DNA from: Morinoia aosen
Taxonomy: Eukaryota > Arthropoda > Malacostraca > Amphipoda > Talitridae
NCBI GenBank assembly: GCA_030386875.1
Contig: CM059567.1
Coordinates: 79,911,130 to 79,975,129 of the forward strand
DNA: 64,000 nucleotides
Reading direction: 5' to 3'
In this document: positions 23,340-34,982 of the stretch, piece after piece
How positions within the stretch are numbered: position 1 is the first letter of the stretch
How the letters are laid out: each line of letters opens with the position of its first letter
Translations under genes and position numbers: made by a program
Notes under the pieces: generated by a model
What the model was told of the DNA's origin: nothing
What the model saw: only the letters and a program-made list of their open reading frames with translations
The model's database searches: none

Positions 23340-24543
23340 TATTGCGGATATCCTATAGAAAAAATACTAGCACTCAAGACGCTCTGTTCAATATCTCTGA
23401 AAAAAATATACAGTGACATCGATCAAAAGAATGTAACACTCTTGCTGCTACTCGATTTCTCTAAGGCGTTCGATAGCGTCGAACATAATAGACTTCTACG
23501 TAAAATACTGAATTGGGAATAGACACGCAATGGTTTGAAAGTTACTTGTCAAATCGATCTCATGCAGTCCGCATAGAAAACAAATTGTCCCCATTCATTC
23601 AAAACAATTTTGGCGTTCCCCAAGGATCCATTCTTGGCCGGATACTTTTTTCTATTTTCATTAATGATTTCCCTCCAATGCCTTCTAACACATGGATCTC
23701 AATGTATGCAGATGATGTTCAAATTGCAATAACAAGTTCTGTATCGGAAATATCACAGACGCAAATTAAAACCGAAGCTTTACTGACAAGCCTGAAATCA
23801 TGGTACGACCGAAATGGTCGCAAATTAAATGCTAATAAAACGCAATGCATTATTTTTGGATCCAAAGATGCAATTAAAAAACTTCAGATCATTCTCTTGC
23901 AGTTGGAAATGATAAAATTAATGCATCAGAAAAAGTTAAAAATCTAGGTATCTGGTTCGATAGAAACATGTCCTTCAAATCTCATGTTGAGAATACTTGC
24001 GACAAAATTAATGGAACTTTGATGTTTTTTCATCGCATAAAGAGTATGCTAGACGAAAAGTCCCGATTATTAGCCATTCAATCGCTGGTGTTATCGCGCA
24101 TTGACTACTGCAACCTAGTATGGGAAGACCTACCTCAATACCTTCAAAGGGACTTACAAAAGTGCATGAACTTTGCGGCTAAGGTGGTATGCAACGGTAA
24201 TTTCAAAAGAAGTGATCACGTAACCCCTCTCCTCAATAAACTCGGCTGGATTCCTATCCAAGAAAGGCTCCTCATGCAGAAGGCCCAATACGTATTCTCC
24301 TCGTTATATCTTCCTCAGAGCAATGCTGAGATAGTGCGCTTCCATCCACCCACTGTAACCAATCAAAAACCGAACAGAAACAATAACGTCTTAGTCAACT
24401 ATCGTTCATCTCACTTAGGGCAGAAAGCTCTTTCCATATCAGGTGCCTTACTGTGGAACAGACTTCCACTGAGTATTAAAATCCCTCAAAGACCGAGAGA
24501 ATTTAAAGCCAAAATAACTCGTCATCTTGTGCCTCAAAAATAA
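23340..24543 (+). pseudogene. 5'-truncated CR1/Jockey-like LINE reverse transcriptase, frameshifted
   Basis: Three frames succeed one another. The piece to 23522 holds the first catalytic block (LLLDFSKAFDSVEHN). The piece 23513-23947 holds GVPQGSILGRILFSIFINDF and the active-site motif YADD, then the thumb (KLNANKTQCIIFGS). The piece 23968-24543 holds the C-terminal domain typical of CR1/Jockey elements (LVLSRIDYCNLVW, later ALLWNRLPLSIK). Endonuclease and N-terminal RT blocks are missing. Two frameshifts inactivate it. It is related to the more decayed copy at 26437-28925. Confidence 0.85.
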
Positions 24544-26129
24544 TTCTTAGTTACAGTACATACTGAATAAGTATTGACGAATCTCATTTGCCTGGTATCT
24601 CCATTGATGAACAATCTCCCCCGATCATTGACTTGAAATTCAAGATATCACACAACAGTTTTGAAGTTTGTGTAGGTATTACGATTTGATTGCCTATACG
24701 CTGCCATTTGCAAACATGCTTACTTGTATATGTGTGTATGTACACCTGTGTGCACTAGAGTAGATAAACCAGTCGAAGGTTGCATTTTATGTCATCCCTC
24801 TCCGTTTCTGGGCAAGCATTAAATAAGACCGTCCTGGTACCTATATGTGTGTGTGTTTATCAATTGCAGACATTCTGCACCAAATTACAAAGATAATGTG
24901 ATGTTTTTTCTAATATGAAATTGTAAAGCATCCATGTAAAAATAAAACAATGAATTCGTTGTGTGATCATCCATTTATACTGCAGTAATATGCTTATAAT
25001 GCATATAGTTATATGCTTATAATAATGTGATACCCATGTACATCTGTATGTTCATCAATTGCCCACAATTTGCGCCGTATTTCAAAGATAATGTGATTTT
25101 TTTTCTAATATGAAACCCTCATAGCACATTAATGTTTTCTTTCTTATCCACGTCCCACAATCGTTTTCATGTTTCTGACTTAGGTTGACTTTTTTGTGGC
25201 ACTAATTTCATCACGGAAATTTTATAAAATTCATGCCATAATGAAAGATATTTTTTCCGTTTCCCCCGATTGGAATGCTGGTTTATACTGATTAGATTAC
25301 GCTGATATTTGCGCACATGCTTACTTGTGCATATGTGTACAGTGTATATGTGTACGTGTGCACGCTATGCGTATGCCACTTTATAGAATGCGTATGTATT
25401 GTAATTGCCTCGATGCATAGAAATGCATTTGTGTATGCTTACGAGTTTGGTGTAAGTATGTGCGTGGGTATGTGTGTGCATGTGTATGTGTATATATTTA
25501 CATGTATATGTGCACATATGAGTGTACTAGACTGACAACTAACATTTTACTAGAGATAATGGTCTTTTATTCTGTTCGCTCTCAACTTGTAACATAACCT
25601 AACTCGTCATCTCTTTATTATTGTAAAGCATTCATGTACAAACTATACATTTGTTGTGCGATCGTCCATTTATATTTAAATAAAATGCTTTTAACTAACG
25701 ACCGTTATGTTGAAATTGTTGAATTAGAAATACAAAACTTATAATCTTCTTGGTCCTCATGCTCATGTGTACATATATATATATATATCTATATGTTTGT
25801 GTGTATGTATGATATATATATATGTATATATAAGTATATATGTATGTATATGGGTATGTATTTATATATTTTTTTTCATGCTTCCTTAAAATGACACTTT
25901 TGAACATTGGCCGAAACAAGCGATTCATAGGCCTATATTATTTCCTGGCATCAATAATTTCGAAGTTTTATGTCATGTACATGTAAACTGTCAAAAGTGT
26001 TTCACCCCACAGGAAAATGGATCGTCCATGAAATTGTGTTAGCTCTTATAATTATCATTACATGTATTATCAAATGTAGATTAAGCCAGATTAGGTGTAC
26101 ATTGCCCTCAGTCATTTCTTTCCGACAAG
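24544..26129. other. untranslated or spacer DNA with duplicated blocks and TG/TATG microsatellites
   Basis: Two diverged copies of a block follow the LINE: about 24690-25130 and 25290-25690. They share ATGCTTACTTGT, ATTGTAAAGCATYCATGTA and GTTGTGYGATCRTCCATTTATA. TGTATG/TATATA runs lie at 24725-24750, 25460-25520 and 25770-25870. This may be the duplicated 3' untranslated region of the upstream LINE, ending at the tail near 26262. Confidence 0.5.
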
Positions 26130-26275
26130 TGACATGAGTATTACAAGACTCATGTGTGTGTATCATCTAAGTGTATTAACTTGAAGATATTTAAAAACCA
26201 ATGATTGTAATATTGAACAATCTCTATTGGAAATAAAGTTTTTTCTTTCTTTCTTTTCTTTCTTTCTTATGTGTG
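26130..26275 (+). mobile_element. LINE 3' end with AATAAA and CTTT-rich tail
   Basis: Ends TCTCTATTGGAAATAAAG followed by TTTCTTTC repeats (26221-26270). It matches the inverted copy at 18724-18865, and the terminal 25 bp match 61852-61896. This looks like the 3' terminus of a CR1/Jockey-like family, perhaps the one at 23340. Confidence 0.65.
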
Positions 26276-26436
26276 AGTTCTCTTTCCATTTTTCTACTCC
26301 TAACTTAGCATGGCTTAGTTTCTATTCTCCTTTTTTAGTAATATTATTTTTATCTTTATCGTTACTCTATGATTTTTTGTTCTCACATTTTTTAATTTTA
26401 TGATACATTCTTTATTAATCCCCGTTCGTCCAGTTA

Positions 26437-28925
26437 ATGGCTGATCATGCTATTATATTTGATTATATTGACTCAGATCTCAATTATTTAAATCCATTGT
26501 ATCTAAACCTGAATGCGACTATAAATTGTGAATATACTAATATTACGAAATTCACTGAAACGATGAGAACAAGTCGTAATGATTTTTCGCTGCTGTGTTG
26601 GAACTATAGATCATTCTATTCAAAAATCGACGAAATGCAACGTACATACTATCACTGAGCTTAATTGTAACTTTGACGTTCTTTGTGTCACCGAAAGCTT
26701 AGCGTCATTCACTACTCAATAATGATAAGCGAGGCGGAGGCGTCAGTACGTACATATCTAAGCACATAGATTCGAAAATCATATCGAGTGCAATTATGAA
26801 TCGTAATCATATAGAAATACCATACATAAAATAGACGAAAACTGGAAAACGGATTGTGCTAGGAACGATGTATAAGGCCTCCAAAACCCTGTCCGGTATC
26901 TTTCCATAACGAGCTCCATCCTATCATGTCGCAGTTTAACAAGCCTTTATATAATAGCATAATTATTTGCAGTGACTGCACTCATGATTTTTTGAAATAT
27001 GAAAGCTATGAAAAAATCTTAAATTTCATAAATGTCTTTCAGTTTAAATCTTCCCTTCCAAACGCTGCTCGACAAATTTTCTTGACAGGCCCAACTCATT
27101 TTCATACGGGAATAATTACTTCCGACTTATCGAATCACTTTCCAATTTTTCTTATTAAGTAAATGTCTATGTCACTTTCACTAAACCACAGACTGAAACT
27201 TACTCATGTCGTTGCGTACATGAATCAAATTTGAGAGCAATGCGCACTGTTCTAGAAGAACTAATGCCAACATTGGACATCTCTCAACAGAATATCAATG
27301 CAACGAACATTGATGAAACAATACTAAAAATGACTGAAATTTTAATAACTGCAAATAATCAAGGTTGTCTGATCATCACTCGTACAATTACACTGAAAAG
27401 TAGACAAAAGCTCAGAATTACGGAAGAAATCTTATAAAAAACGTCAAGCTTACCTAGTTCTTTTCCCAAAAATAACGTGGGAAATCACCAGAGAAGTTTC
27501 TCAGTACAAAAAGTCAGACTGTAAAAACAATTTTGAGAACCCCTCACAACCGGCGAATGACTTCAACATTTTCTTCTCAAAAGTCGGCGAAGAAGTTTTC
27601 AATGAAGTGTCTAGGATCGTTTCAAACCAACCTACAGGTGAAAATTCGGGCAATGTTTCATACCCAAATACTAAAAACAAATGGAGACCAAGACCAGTTA
27701 GCATTATACTGTAGAGATACGAAAAATTTCATACACATGAAAAAAACAAAAAGGCGAATGGACATGATGGCATTAGCCTTCAATATATATAAAAAAGACA
27801 ACTTCCCGGTTACAGCAGTCCTGATTTGTTTGATAATAAATACATCTATAAGCACAAACAAGTTTCCTGATCAGTAGAAAGTATAAATATTAAGCCATTG
27901 CATAAATCTGGTGATATCGATAGAGCGTCAAACTGCAGACCAATCAGTCTCCTGCCTGTTATGTCTAAAATATTAGAAAAAGTAATAACAAACCAGCTCT
28001 CGTCTTACATAGACGAGACACATCTACTTCACCGCAATTAATTTGCTTACAGGAGAAACACCAGTATTAAGACGCTTTGCTTAACATAACATAAAAAATA
28101 TACAATGATATGGACCAAAAAAAATTAACTCTCCTACTATTGCTTGGTCTCTCCAAAACTTTCGACATGTGTTGAAAGGGGCCTCAAACTTAACGCAAGT
28201 AAAACGCAATGCATTACTTTTGGATCACAGAAGGCGATTAGAAAGTAACCAAAATTTGCGCTAACATTTAGAGACGGTAAAATTGAACTAGTAGATAAGG
28301 TAAAAAATCTTGGTGTTTGATTCGACAAAATTGTGCCTTTCAAACCACACGTGGTAACAATATGCAACAAACTTAAGGGGGCCTTAATGTTCTCACATCG
28401 CATTGAGAACATGCTTGAAAAATCTACGTTATTGGTGCTTCAGTCTTTAGTTTTATGGCGTTTGGACTACTGAAGTCTAGTCTGGTTAGATTTATTTCAA
28501 TATCTTCTAAAAGAATAGCATAAATGTATGAACTTCTCAGCCAATTGGGTATGCAAAGGTAATTTCAAAAACGAGGTCATGCCACCCCTCTTTTGAGAAA
28601 ACTCGGCTGGACCCCAGTACTAGACAGATTCATGATCCAAAAAGCTCGACAAGTGTTTCTCATCTCTGTACCTCTCTCAGGATAACGCAGGTGAAGTAAA
28701 AAATTTTCCGTCCAATATTCCAAACAAAAAACAAATTGGAGGAATGATTACTTTGTTAGTTACCGTTCATCTGACGTGGGAAAAAATGCTCTCTCAGTTA
28801 CTGGAGCTCTTTTATGGAATGAGCTTCCTCAACATATAAAAAACTCTAAGCCTGTAAAAGAATTTAGAGTAAATGTGTCACGTCATTTCGCATCTCTGTC
28901 ACAGGGAAAAACGGACTGCAACACT
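26437..28925 (+). pseudogene. decayed LINE, endonuclease to RT C-terminus, with internal deletion
   Basis: The 5' part resembles an APE-type endonuclease start (DFSLLCWNYRSFYSKIDE) and later RGGGV and GTMYK blocks of the same domain, spread over different frames. At 27550-27600 come NDFNIFFSKVGEEV and its neighbours, a linker before RT. The RT start (SGDIDRASNCRPISLLPVMS) is at about 27908. Near 28145 the block LSKTFD runs directly into KLNASKTQC. Compared with the copy at 23340, about 370 bp containing GVPQGS and YADD have been lost. The C-terminal domain continues to about 28915. Stops and frameshifts are numerous. Confidence 0.8.
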
Positions 28926-29388
28926 TGGGTGTGAATTTCACACTAAAACAATTGCCTAAAATAAACTCATTGCTACTTTGGGACCTGCATTTCAAACTCT
29001 GCGAAGTTACAATGCCTATAACTATTTAAGCTGACTTTGTCCACTTCCTATTCTGCCACCGCGAAAACCGCACACTTAGCATGTGTAGTGTAGTTGATTA
29101 TGAAACCATAATTAGGTTCGTATGTAGTCTATATGTAGAAGTTTTACGGCTATTTGTTACTAATGAGTAATATCAATCTATCACAGTGTCTCTATTTTAT
29201 CGAATGTACCCAAGTGTTTTAAAAAAAATACGGGAAAATGAGAAACCTAAACTGTATTTTGTTCTTGCTCTTAAACCGTAATTTGATTTTCTTGATATTT
29301 CTGGTAGAAAATTAGAAATTATATCTATTTCGGTTCGCTAAGTCATCCTAGTATTCCTAAATGACTCATCCTGATAGGGTAACTTGTC
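28926..29388. other. non-coding stretch, nothing recognised
   Basis: Possibly 3' untranslated DNA of the preceding LINE; no repeat terminus is visible. Confidence 0.4.
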
Positions 29389-29718
29389 TTGATTAATGTC
29401 AATGACTTTTTTCAAGTAGTTTCTATAATATACTGTTTAAATCCAGCCCATATAAACTACTTCGTAAAATTAATCATCGAATCTCGCGTGACCTTTTTCT
29501 TTGATCATTCTACACCTTTTTCACTTCAAATTAATCTAAATCAAGTTCAATTTAATACAAGTCAAGTTCAAATTAATTCAAGTCAAGTTCAAATTAATTC
29601 AAGTCAAGTTCAAATTAATCCAAGTCAAGTTCAAATTAATCCGAGTCAAGTTCAAATTAATCCGAGTCAAGTTCAAATTAATCCGAGTCAAGTTCAAATT
29701 AATGCAACCCTCAGTTGA
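29389..29718 (+). other. open frame carrying eight near-perfect heptapeptide repeats
   Basis: The second half (from about 29527) is a run of heptads Q-V-Q-I-N-(S/P)-S, the last five with almost no change, encoded by 21-bp units. The N-terminal half is Phe/Ile/Asn-rich with no domain. Unlike the copy at 20152, no BED finger precedes the heptads here. The frame ends TGA at 29716. Whether it is translated is unknown; the repeat is better viewed as part of a dispersed element. Confidence 0.4.
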
Positions 29719-29880
29719 GTTATAAAATGACATAATAATTTGTTAATTTGAGTTTTTTTGTGTTAAATATTTATCTATTGGATGTTATAAGCAAAACTGG
29801 TTTCGAGGATTTATTTACACTCATAGATATTTATATACGTGTAATTCCATTTTACCACATATATAAAATCATATACATGC
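29515..29880 (+). repeat. 21-bp heptad repeat element, copy 2
   Basis: About eight to nine 21-bp units (CAAGTTCAAATTAATCCGAG type) are followed by the conserved downstream block (CAGTTGAGTTATAAAATGAC, GTTAATTTGAG, GTGTTAAATATTTATCTATT). Further downstream TCGAGGATTTATTTACACTC is shared with 63700-63720. This is the longest and most homogeneous of the three copies. Confidence 0.85.
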
Positions 29881-29940
29881 AAATACAAAAGGTTATCATT
29901 GAACGTCATTGAACGTCAGTGGGCAATGTCAGTTTTTACC

Positions 29941-32290
29941 AATAAACAATTTAAACAATTTATTTACCACAGGAGATACAGAGGTAGAATGTTTCTTAAG
30001 TCTAGTACAATGGACAAGTTTGAATATAGCTACCTGTGGGCCCGAATAAGTTCAGCGACTTCTAGGGCATCCTACCATCACGCTATTCTAGGGTGTACAA
30101 AAGTTTAACCCAGTTCACTTAACCTAGTTTCGCATTAGACTGATCATTGAGATAATTAACTCGATATTTTACAAGTCGGCTATATTTAACAGTATGTTCG
30201 ATAAAACGATTCAAGAGCAGAGAGAAGATTGGTTATGGTACACAAGGCAAGTTACATTATGACATTATCATTAGTTACATGTAGGAGGCAAGATTTCGAC
30301 ACGGTGATCTTACACTACTAGTATTCTGATAGGAAGTGAGACTCAAGATGTTTTTTGAATACTTTGTACGAATTACATTCACGGATCTCTGCAGGTATAG
30401 AGTTCCAAGTTTTGGTTCCAACGAAGAGAATACTGTGTTGCGACCTGGCCTTTGAATAATAAGGAAGCATGAATTTACTTCTATTTCGGGTTAAATGGTC
30501 GTGATGACCAGTTTGCGCAGTCAATAATTGTCTTAGGCTATTGTCGCCATCATTTCTTAATGTTTTGTAAATGAAATTACAGATGGAGATTTTGTAGAGA
30601 TCCGAAAGTTTAAGTATTTGTAAATTTTTGAAAGAATCATTTGTGTGAGCATTATATTCTAGGTTCTTTACCGCTCTGACAGCCCTTTTCTGCAGAGTAA
30701 AAATTTTGTTGGTTTTATTTTTATCAGTTCCGTGCCATGCTTCTATTCCGTATTGCAAGTATGGGGAAATGAGCGTACGGTAGAGCATTTGTAAAGCTGT
30801 TTCAGGCAGAAAATTTTTAACTTTATTTAGGATTCCGATGGATTTTGATAATTTAGAACTAATATGAGTGATGTGCTCTTTGAAGGTCAGATGTTTATCT
30901 ATTATGATGCCCAGAAACTTACATGAGTTGGTTTCTTCGATTTCACCTTCGCCAATTTTAATGCATGGGAGAGATACATCTTTCTTGTATGAGAAAGTAA
31001 TATAATTTGTTTTATCGATATTTAGGCTTATTTTATTAGCTTTGAGCCACGATGAAACCTTGTGAAGTTCAGTATTTATACTCTCCACAATCATAGCAGG
31101 ATTTTGGTTCGGAAGGACCGCAGAAAGCGTACTGTCATCGGCAAAAAGTATGAATTTGAAGAATGATGTAGATTTTACAATATCATTGATAAAAATCAGA
31201 AACAAGAGAGGCCCGAGAACAGATCCTTGTGGAACTCCATGGCTAATTGTCTGTGGGTCTGATTTTGCGTCGTCAATGACAACGTATTGCTTCCGATTTG
31301 TTAGGTATGATCTGAACCAATCATGGGCAATCCCTCGAATGCCATAACAGTGTAGTTTCGATAATAGTATTTTATGGTCCACACAATCAAATGCTTTTCG
31401 GAAGTCAAGAAATACAGAGAAGACAGGCTTTCCTTCATCTATATTAGAATAGAGAAATTGTAAATGATTTAATATAGCCTGTGTTGTTGATTTTTTAGAG
31501 CGAAAACCGTATTGTTTATCGTAAAGAAATGATTTTTGTTCAAAATAAGAGTACACTTTTTTATACACAATCTTTTCGAATACTTTGCTAATAATTGGTA
31601 GAATGGAGATAGGTCGATAATTGTTTACACAGGTTTTTTCACCACTTTTAAAGATAGGGGTTACTCTAGCAACTTTGAGGGAGTTCGGGAAAGTGCCTAG
31701 TAAGAGAGACTGGTTAATAATATTTGATATCAGTGGGGCTACAATGTCAGCAATAACTTTAAGTACTTTAGTCGGAAACGTTTGTAATCCACTCGATTTA
31801 TTTTTCATGTTGTTTATGCACGTAATTACATCGGAGGAGTTTGTAGGCGTAAAGAAAAAGGAGTTGGGTTCTCGAATATGATCCATAAATTCCAGGTGAT
31901 CAGTAGGTTCACTTGGAATACCATCAGCTAATGTTTTCCCTACGTTTACGAAGAAGTTGTTAAAGAGATTAGCAATTTCTTTCTTCTCATGATATTTTAC
32001 ATTATCTTGAACAACATATTCAATTTTCTTTTTATCGGCATTATTCGGTTTACAGCAGGAGTTAAGGAGATGCCAAATCTTTTTAACGTCAGTTTTGAAT
32101 TGAGTAAACTTGAGCGTAAAGTAGTTCTTTTTTGATGTTCTTATCTGGTTTGTTACATAGTTTCTAAATCGGTTATATGTTTCTCTAGATATTCGTCCTT
32201 CGCAAAGGAGGGCTAGGTACGCTTGACGTTTCTTTATATTTATCACGATGTCTCTGGTAATCCAGGGCTTATGTTTATTTTTCGGGGTAA
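29941..32290 (-). mobile_element. CR1/Jockey-like LINE, 5'-truncated, otherwise intact
   Basis: A minus-strand element. The 3' end is marked by two 9-bp repeats AAATTGTTT near 29944-29961 instead of poly(A). The 3' untranslated region runs from 29941 to 30317, then the reverse transcriptase frame. Similarity to a coding frame extends upstream of the GTG at 32246 to about 32290 (PWITRDI), where the element stops, so it is truncated within ORF2 and lacks the endonuclease. A second copy at 38351-39827 is nearly identical, implying recent mobility of the family. Confidence 0.85.
30318..32246 (-). CDS. LINE reverse transcriptase (ORF2 C-terminal two thirds)
   Basis: A 642-codon open frame. In order it has an N-terminal linker with NLFNNFFVNVG (about 93-103), RT fingers with NNYRPISILPIISKVFEKIV (208-227), the first catalytic Asp in FLDFRKAFDCVDHK (D281), GVPQGSVLGPLLF (337-349), the active-site motif FADDS (368-372), a thumb block (KANKISLNIDKTNYITFS), and the CR1/Jockey-type C-terminal domain (ISPYLQYGIEAW, then TKTWNSIPAEIRE). 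All catalytic residues are present and there is no stop. The true N-terminus lies upstream: codons before 32246 are in frame but no ATG precedes the truncation. It would prime reverse transcription on nicked DNA, but without the endonuclease this copy is not autonomous. Confidence 0.85.
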   Translation of the reverse strand: MINIKKRQAYLALLCEGRISRETYNRFRNYVTNQIRTSKKNYFTLKFTQFKTDVKKIWHLLNSCCKPNNADKKKIEYVVQDNVKYHEKKEIANLFNNFFVNVGKTLADGIPSEPTDHLEFMDHIREPNSFFFTPTNSSDVITCINNMKNKSSGLQTFPTKVLKVIADIVAPLISNIINQSLLLGTFPNSLKVARVTPIFKSGEKTCVNNYRPISILPIISKVFEKIVYKKVYSYFEQKSFLYDKQYGFRSKKSTTQAILNHLQFLYSNIDEGKPVFSVFLDFRKAFDCVDHKILLSKLHCYGIRGIAHDWFRSYLTNRKQYVVIDDAKSDPQTISHGVPQGSVLGPLLFLIFINDIVKSTSFFKFILFADDSTLSAVLPNQNPAMIVESINTELHKVSSWLKANKISLNIDKTNYITFSYKKDVSLPCIKIGEGEIEETNSCKFLGIIIDKHLTFKEHITHISSKLSKSIGILNKVKNFLPETALQMLYRTLISPYLQYGIEAWHGTDKNKTNKIFTLQKRAVRAVKNLEYNAHTNDSFKNLQILKLSDLYKISICNFIYKTLRNDGDNSLRQLLTAQTGHHDHLTRNRSKFMLPYYSKARSQHSILFVGTKTWNSIPAEIRECNSYKVFKKHLESHFLSEY

Positions 32291-32311
32291 CTGTACGAAT
32301 AAAAACTTAAG

Positions 32312-33110
32312 TTGAAATTCAAATAAAATTTCGCTTTGTTACGCTGTTCCCACCGTCGAACCGTATCGAATGAGACCAAAATCACTCTTCTACGTTGAAA
32401 ATTGTAGAAGGGGTGCGGTTTTGCGCAGAAAAAATATATAAATATATAGATTTATATGTTCGCGCAATAACTTTTTTCTATTTCAAATTTCGAAATTTTT
32501 TATAGAGTCAAATGTGTTTAGAATTCAATTTTACAAATCGGTAGTCATTTTCGTTCACCTAGTTGCAATAGAATCCTGCAATCTGAGATTAGAAAAAGTA
32601 TATTGAATTTTTATTTCAATGCATTTTTCGGACATATGTAACCGTAAATTTTTTTCGAATCCGAAATTCAACAAAATCCTACGTTACGGTCTTGGTACAG
32701 TCCTTACGCGTCGAATGAGACCAAAATCATGCTTCTACATTTAAAATTTTAGAGTGAAAAAGTTTGGGACATGTATATATATTTATCTAATAATTGCAAT
32801 ATAAATTTTTTTTGCGAAAATCGAAGAATTTTCTGAAAGCAAATGTGTTTGGAATTCAATTTTACATCCATGTGTGAATTTTCGTTCCCCTAGGTGCAAT
32901 AGAAATGTGTACAGTGAAGTTTGAACAATGAGTTCAAGTCCAGGGTAGTAGATTCCCTTAAAAAACAACCTACTGATGTGACACTTGTGGTAGATAAGTT
33001 TTTTAAATTGTTTAAACTATTGAAAGTTAATTCACAAAGTTCTATACTTTGGGTGATTTAAAAATTCTAATCAAATGTGCTTCAAATTCATTTTAGGAAG
33101 TACCGAAATT
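32312..33110 (+). repeat. diverged tandem repeat, period about 340 bp
   Basis: Two diverged units start near 32312 and 32650. They share TCGAATGAGACCAAAATCA, CTTCTACRTT, CAAATGTGTTTRGAATTCAA and TTTTCGTTCMCCTAG, and a partial third lies near 33050-33110. Non-coding and AT-rich. It directly adjoins the truncated 5' end of the LINE, so the LINE probably inserted at or in this repeat. Confidence 0.65.
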
Positions 33111-33572
33111 GGCATTCTAATATTTATGACAGTGGTTGAATCAACCGAGAGCAAAACAGTAAAAATTTATTCTCTTAGTTTGCTATAAACTAGGAAAAAC
33201 TGTAACACTCTACCGACTAATGAAAAAGAAAATGTTGAGATGCTGAAACAGCAAACGCTTTCAACCACATAGGCTTCATGTCGAATCATTGGCCTACACG
33301 ATTTTGACCTGTGTTGTTGATGGAACAAAAGACTTGTCGAGTGTTTTGACCCGGGAAAAATATCGTGCACAAATCGAAATGAGTAAGATAAGTTAGCCTA
33401 GTAGCAATAATAACATAGCACAGAGAAGAATGATGAAGGCACCATTTAGTCCGAAGCTAAGGGAACGCAGAATCAATGCATAACATATGTTCCCACAGAA
33501 AATTCCAAGCGCATAGAAATAGTAAGTTAGGAAGGAAGGCTACGAAACAAGGTAAAAGTTGAAGGAGTAAGT
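33111..33572. other. non-coding flank of the Gypsy element
   Basis: No gene recognised. It ends with TAAA at 33573-33576, the left target-site duplication of the Gypsy element. Confidence 0.5.
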
Positions 33573-33576
33573 TAAA

Positions 33577-33784
33577 TGTGTGTGCAGTTGTCTGTGCATA
33601 TGTTAGTACGTATGCTAGTGCAACGCCCTGGTGCGTTTGTCGCATTGCTTATGTGTGGTCAGCAGAATCGAGAAGGTATATATGGACGAGCCCGGCTTGT
33701 AAAGGCGCATTTGGTCGTGTGTTACCTCTCTACCCAAGTATACTCAGAAGCTCTCCCGGACTTTCTATATCGTTGGTCGTGACA
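33577..33784 (+). repeat. Gypsy 5' LTR
   Basis: A 208-bp LTR starting TGTGTGTGCAGTTGTCTG and ending GGTCGTGACA. A TATA-like TATATAT lies at 33677-33683. It matches the 3' LTR with about 5% difference plus a 2-bp indel near the start. Immediately after it, from 33786, TGGTTGCCAGAAAAGTGACG has the form of a primer binding site; the tRNA was not assigned. Confidence 0.9.
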
Positions 33785-34982
33785 CTGGTTGCCAGAAAAG
33801 TGACGGACCCACGAAGTTCAGAAGATATACTTTGAGGGGTCAAGAAGATATAGCTTTCGACGAGAAACCTACGGAAGTTTGAGACGAGGTGCCAGTGACT
33901 TCAGCACATTCACACGACGGAGAAGATAGCTGATAACTACAAAGAATTCAAGAGAACTACCGTGAAAATCGTCTGGTGACGAGAATAATTTTAACTTCTA
34001 AGAAAGAAGGTCTGCGCACCACTCAGTGACAAGAAGATCAGTTTTGCAATAACGACTATATACTAAGGACAAAGGGTCAATCACCGGAAGGGAAGTCCGT
34101 GAAGCGTATCCTAACGTGTTCCGCTTTGTCCTGCGACGTTTTTCAGAAGAAAGGCTACGGGATCCGTACGATCTGGAGTTCTACGTCCCACTTGGTGAGG
34201 CCTACAAGGTAAATCTGTCTTTGCGAAAGGAAGGCGAATTCTTCAACGTGATACTTTGCGTCAACTTCCACCGAGATCGGCAGTAGGAGTGCCGTGGCAG
34301 TCTGCGAAGTTTGCTTCATCAGTGCAAGTGTGGTTGGAACTTCTACATACGACGCCAGTGTTTCAACATCTACGGCGACGTAGTGCGAGGTGTATGTGGT
34401 ACCGTGTTGCGTACTGAACAGTGAATCTTGAACAGTGTTAGTATAAAGGTTTTATTGAACAGTGAGCGGTGCTGGTAACGTGAAGTGTGGGACTTCGAAC
34501 GAACACAGTCAAGTGCAAGCGTTGCTGCTCGACCGTCTCCAAGCGCTACAGCGCGTGACCTTGGCACTAGCAGTTGCGTGAGCTGGGCGGCAGTGGCAGT
34601 GTGCGCTACAGCGCGTGACCTAGGCATCTGCAGTGGCGTCAACTGGGCTGCGGGGGCTGGGCAGCTAAGACAACCGAGTTGAGTACAGAACATTTTCAGC
34701 GTTTGGTTGTTTCTTTTTGTCTCAAGGTCGGATGACCTGCAGCAGTGCTCTGAGTCAGTTTCAAATCTTTGAGATCGGTATAGTTTTATTCTTGTACAGA
34801 TTTCATAGCACTTTCTTTTAGTTGTTGATCGATTTGGCTAGTGTTAATTTCTGTATGAGAAGGAAGGTATTAGTATTTAATTTCTTACCAAATTTTTTAT
34901 ATGGATTTCTAACGTGTCATTATTTTTATTTTTGTGAGGTGTCATTTTGGCGGTGTAACACTTTTTCTTGTTGTGACATGCG
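33785..34982 (+). other. Gypsy untranslated leader
   Basis: About 1.2 kb between the LTR and the gag ATG, without a coding frame in the element's sense direction. It opens with the primer-binding-site-like stretch. A donor-like AAG|GTAAAT lies at 34206-34214 and could pair with the acceptor at 42414 to make a subgenomic mRNA for the third ORF (inference). The paired AGCGCGTGACCT-type words at 34545-34625 are a short internal duplication. Confidence 0.55.

Noticed and set aside
1430..26270. Short CA, TATATG and CTTT runs as regulatory elements
   Set aside because: Ordinary microsatellites or retroelement tails; no supporting context.
31150..31347. Plus-strand frame also found identically at 39578-39775, apparently a conserved small protein
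   Set aside because: It is the antisense of the LINE reverse transcriptase; its conservation reflects the two LINE copies.
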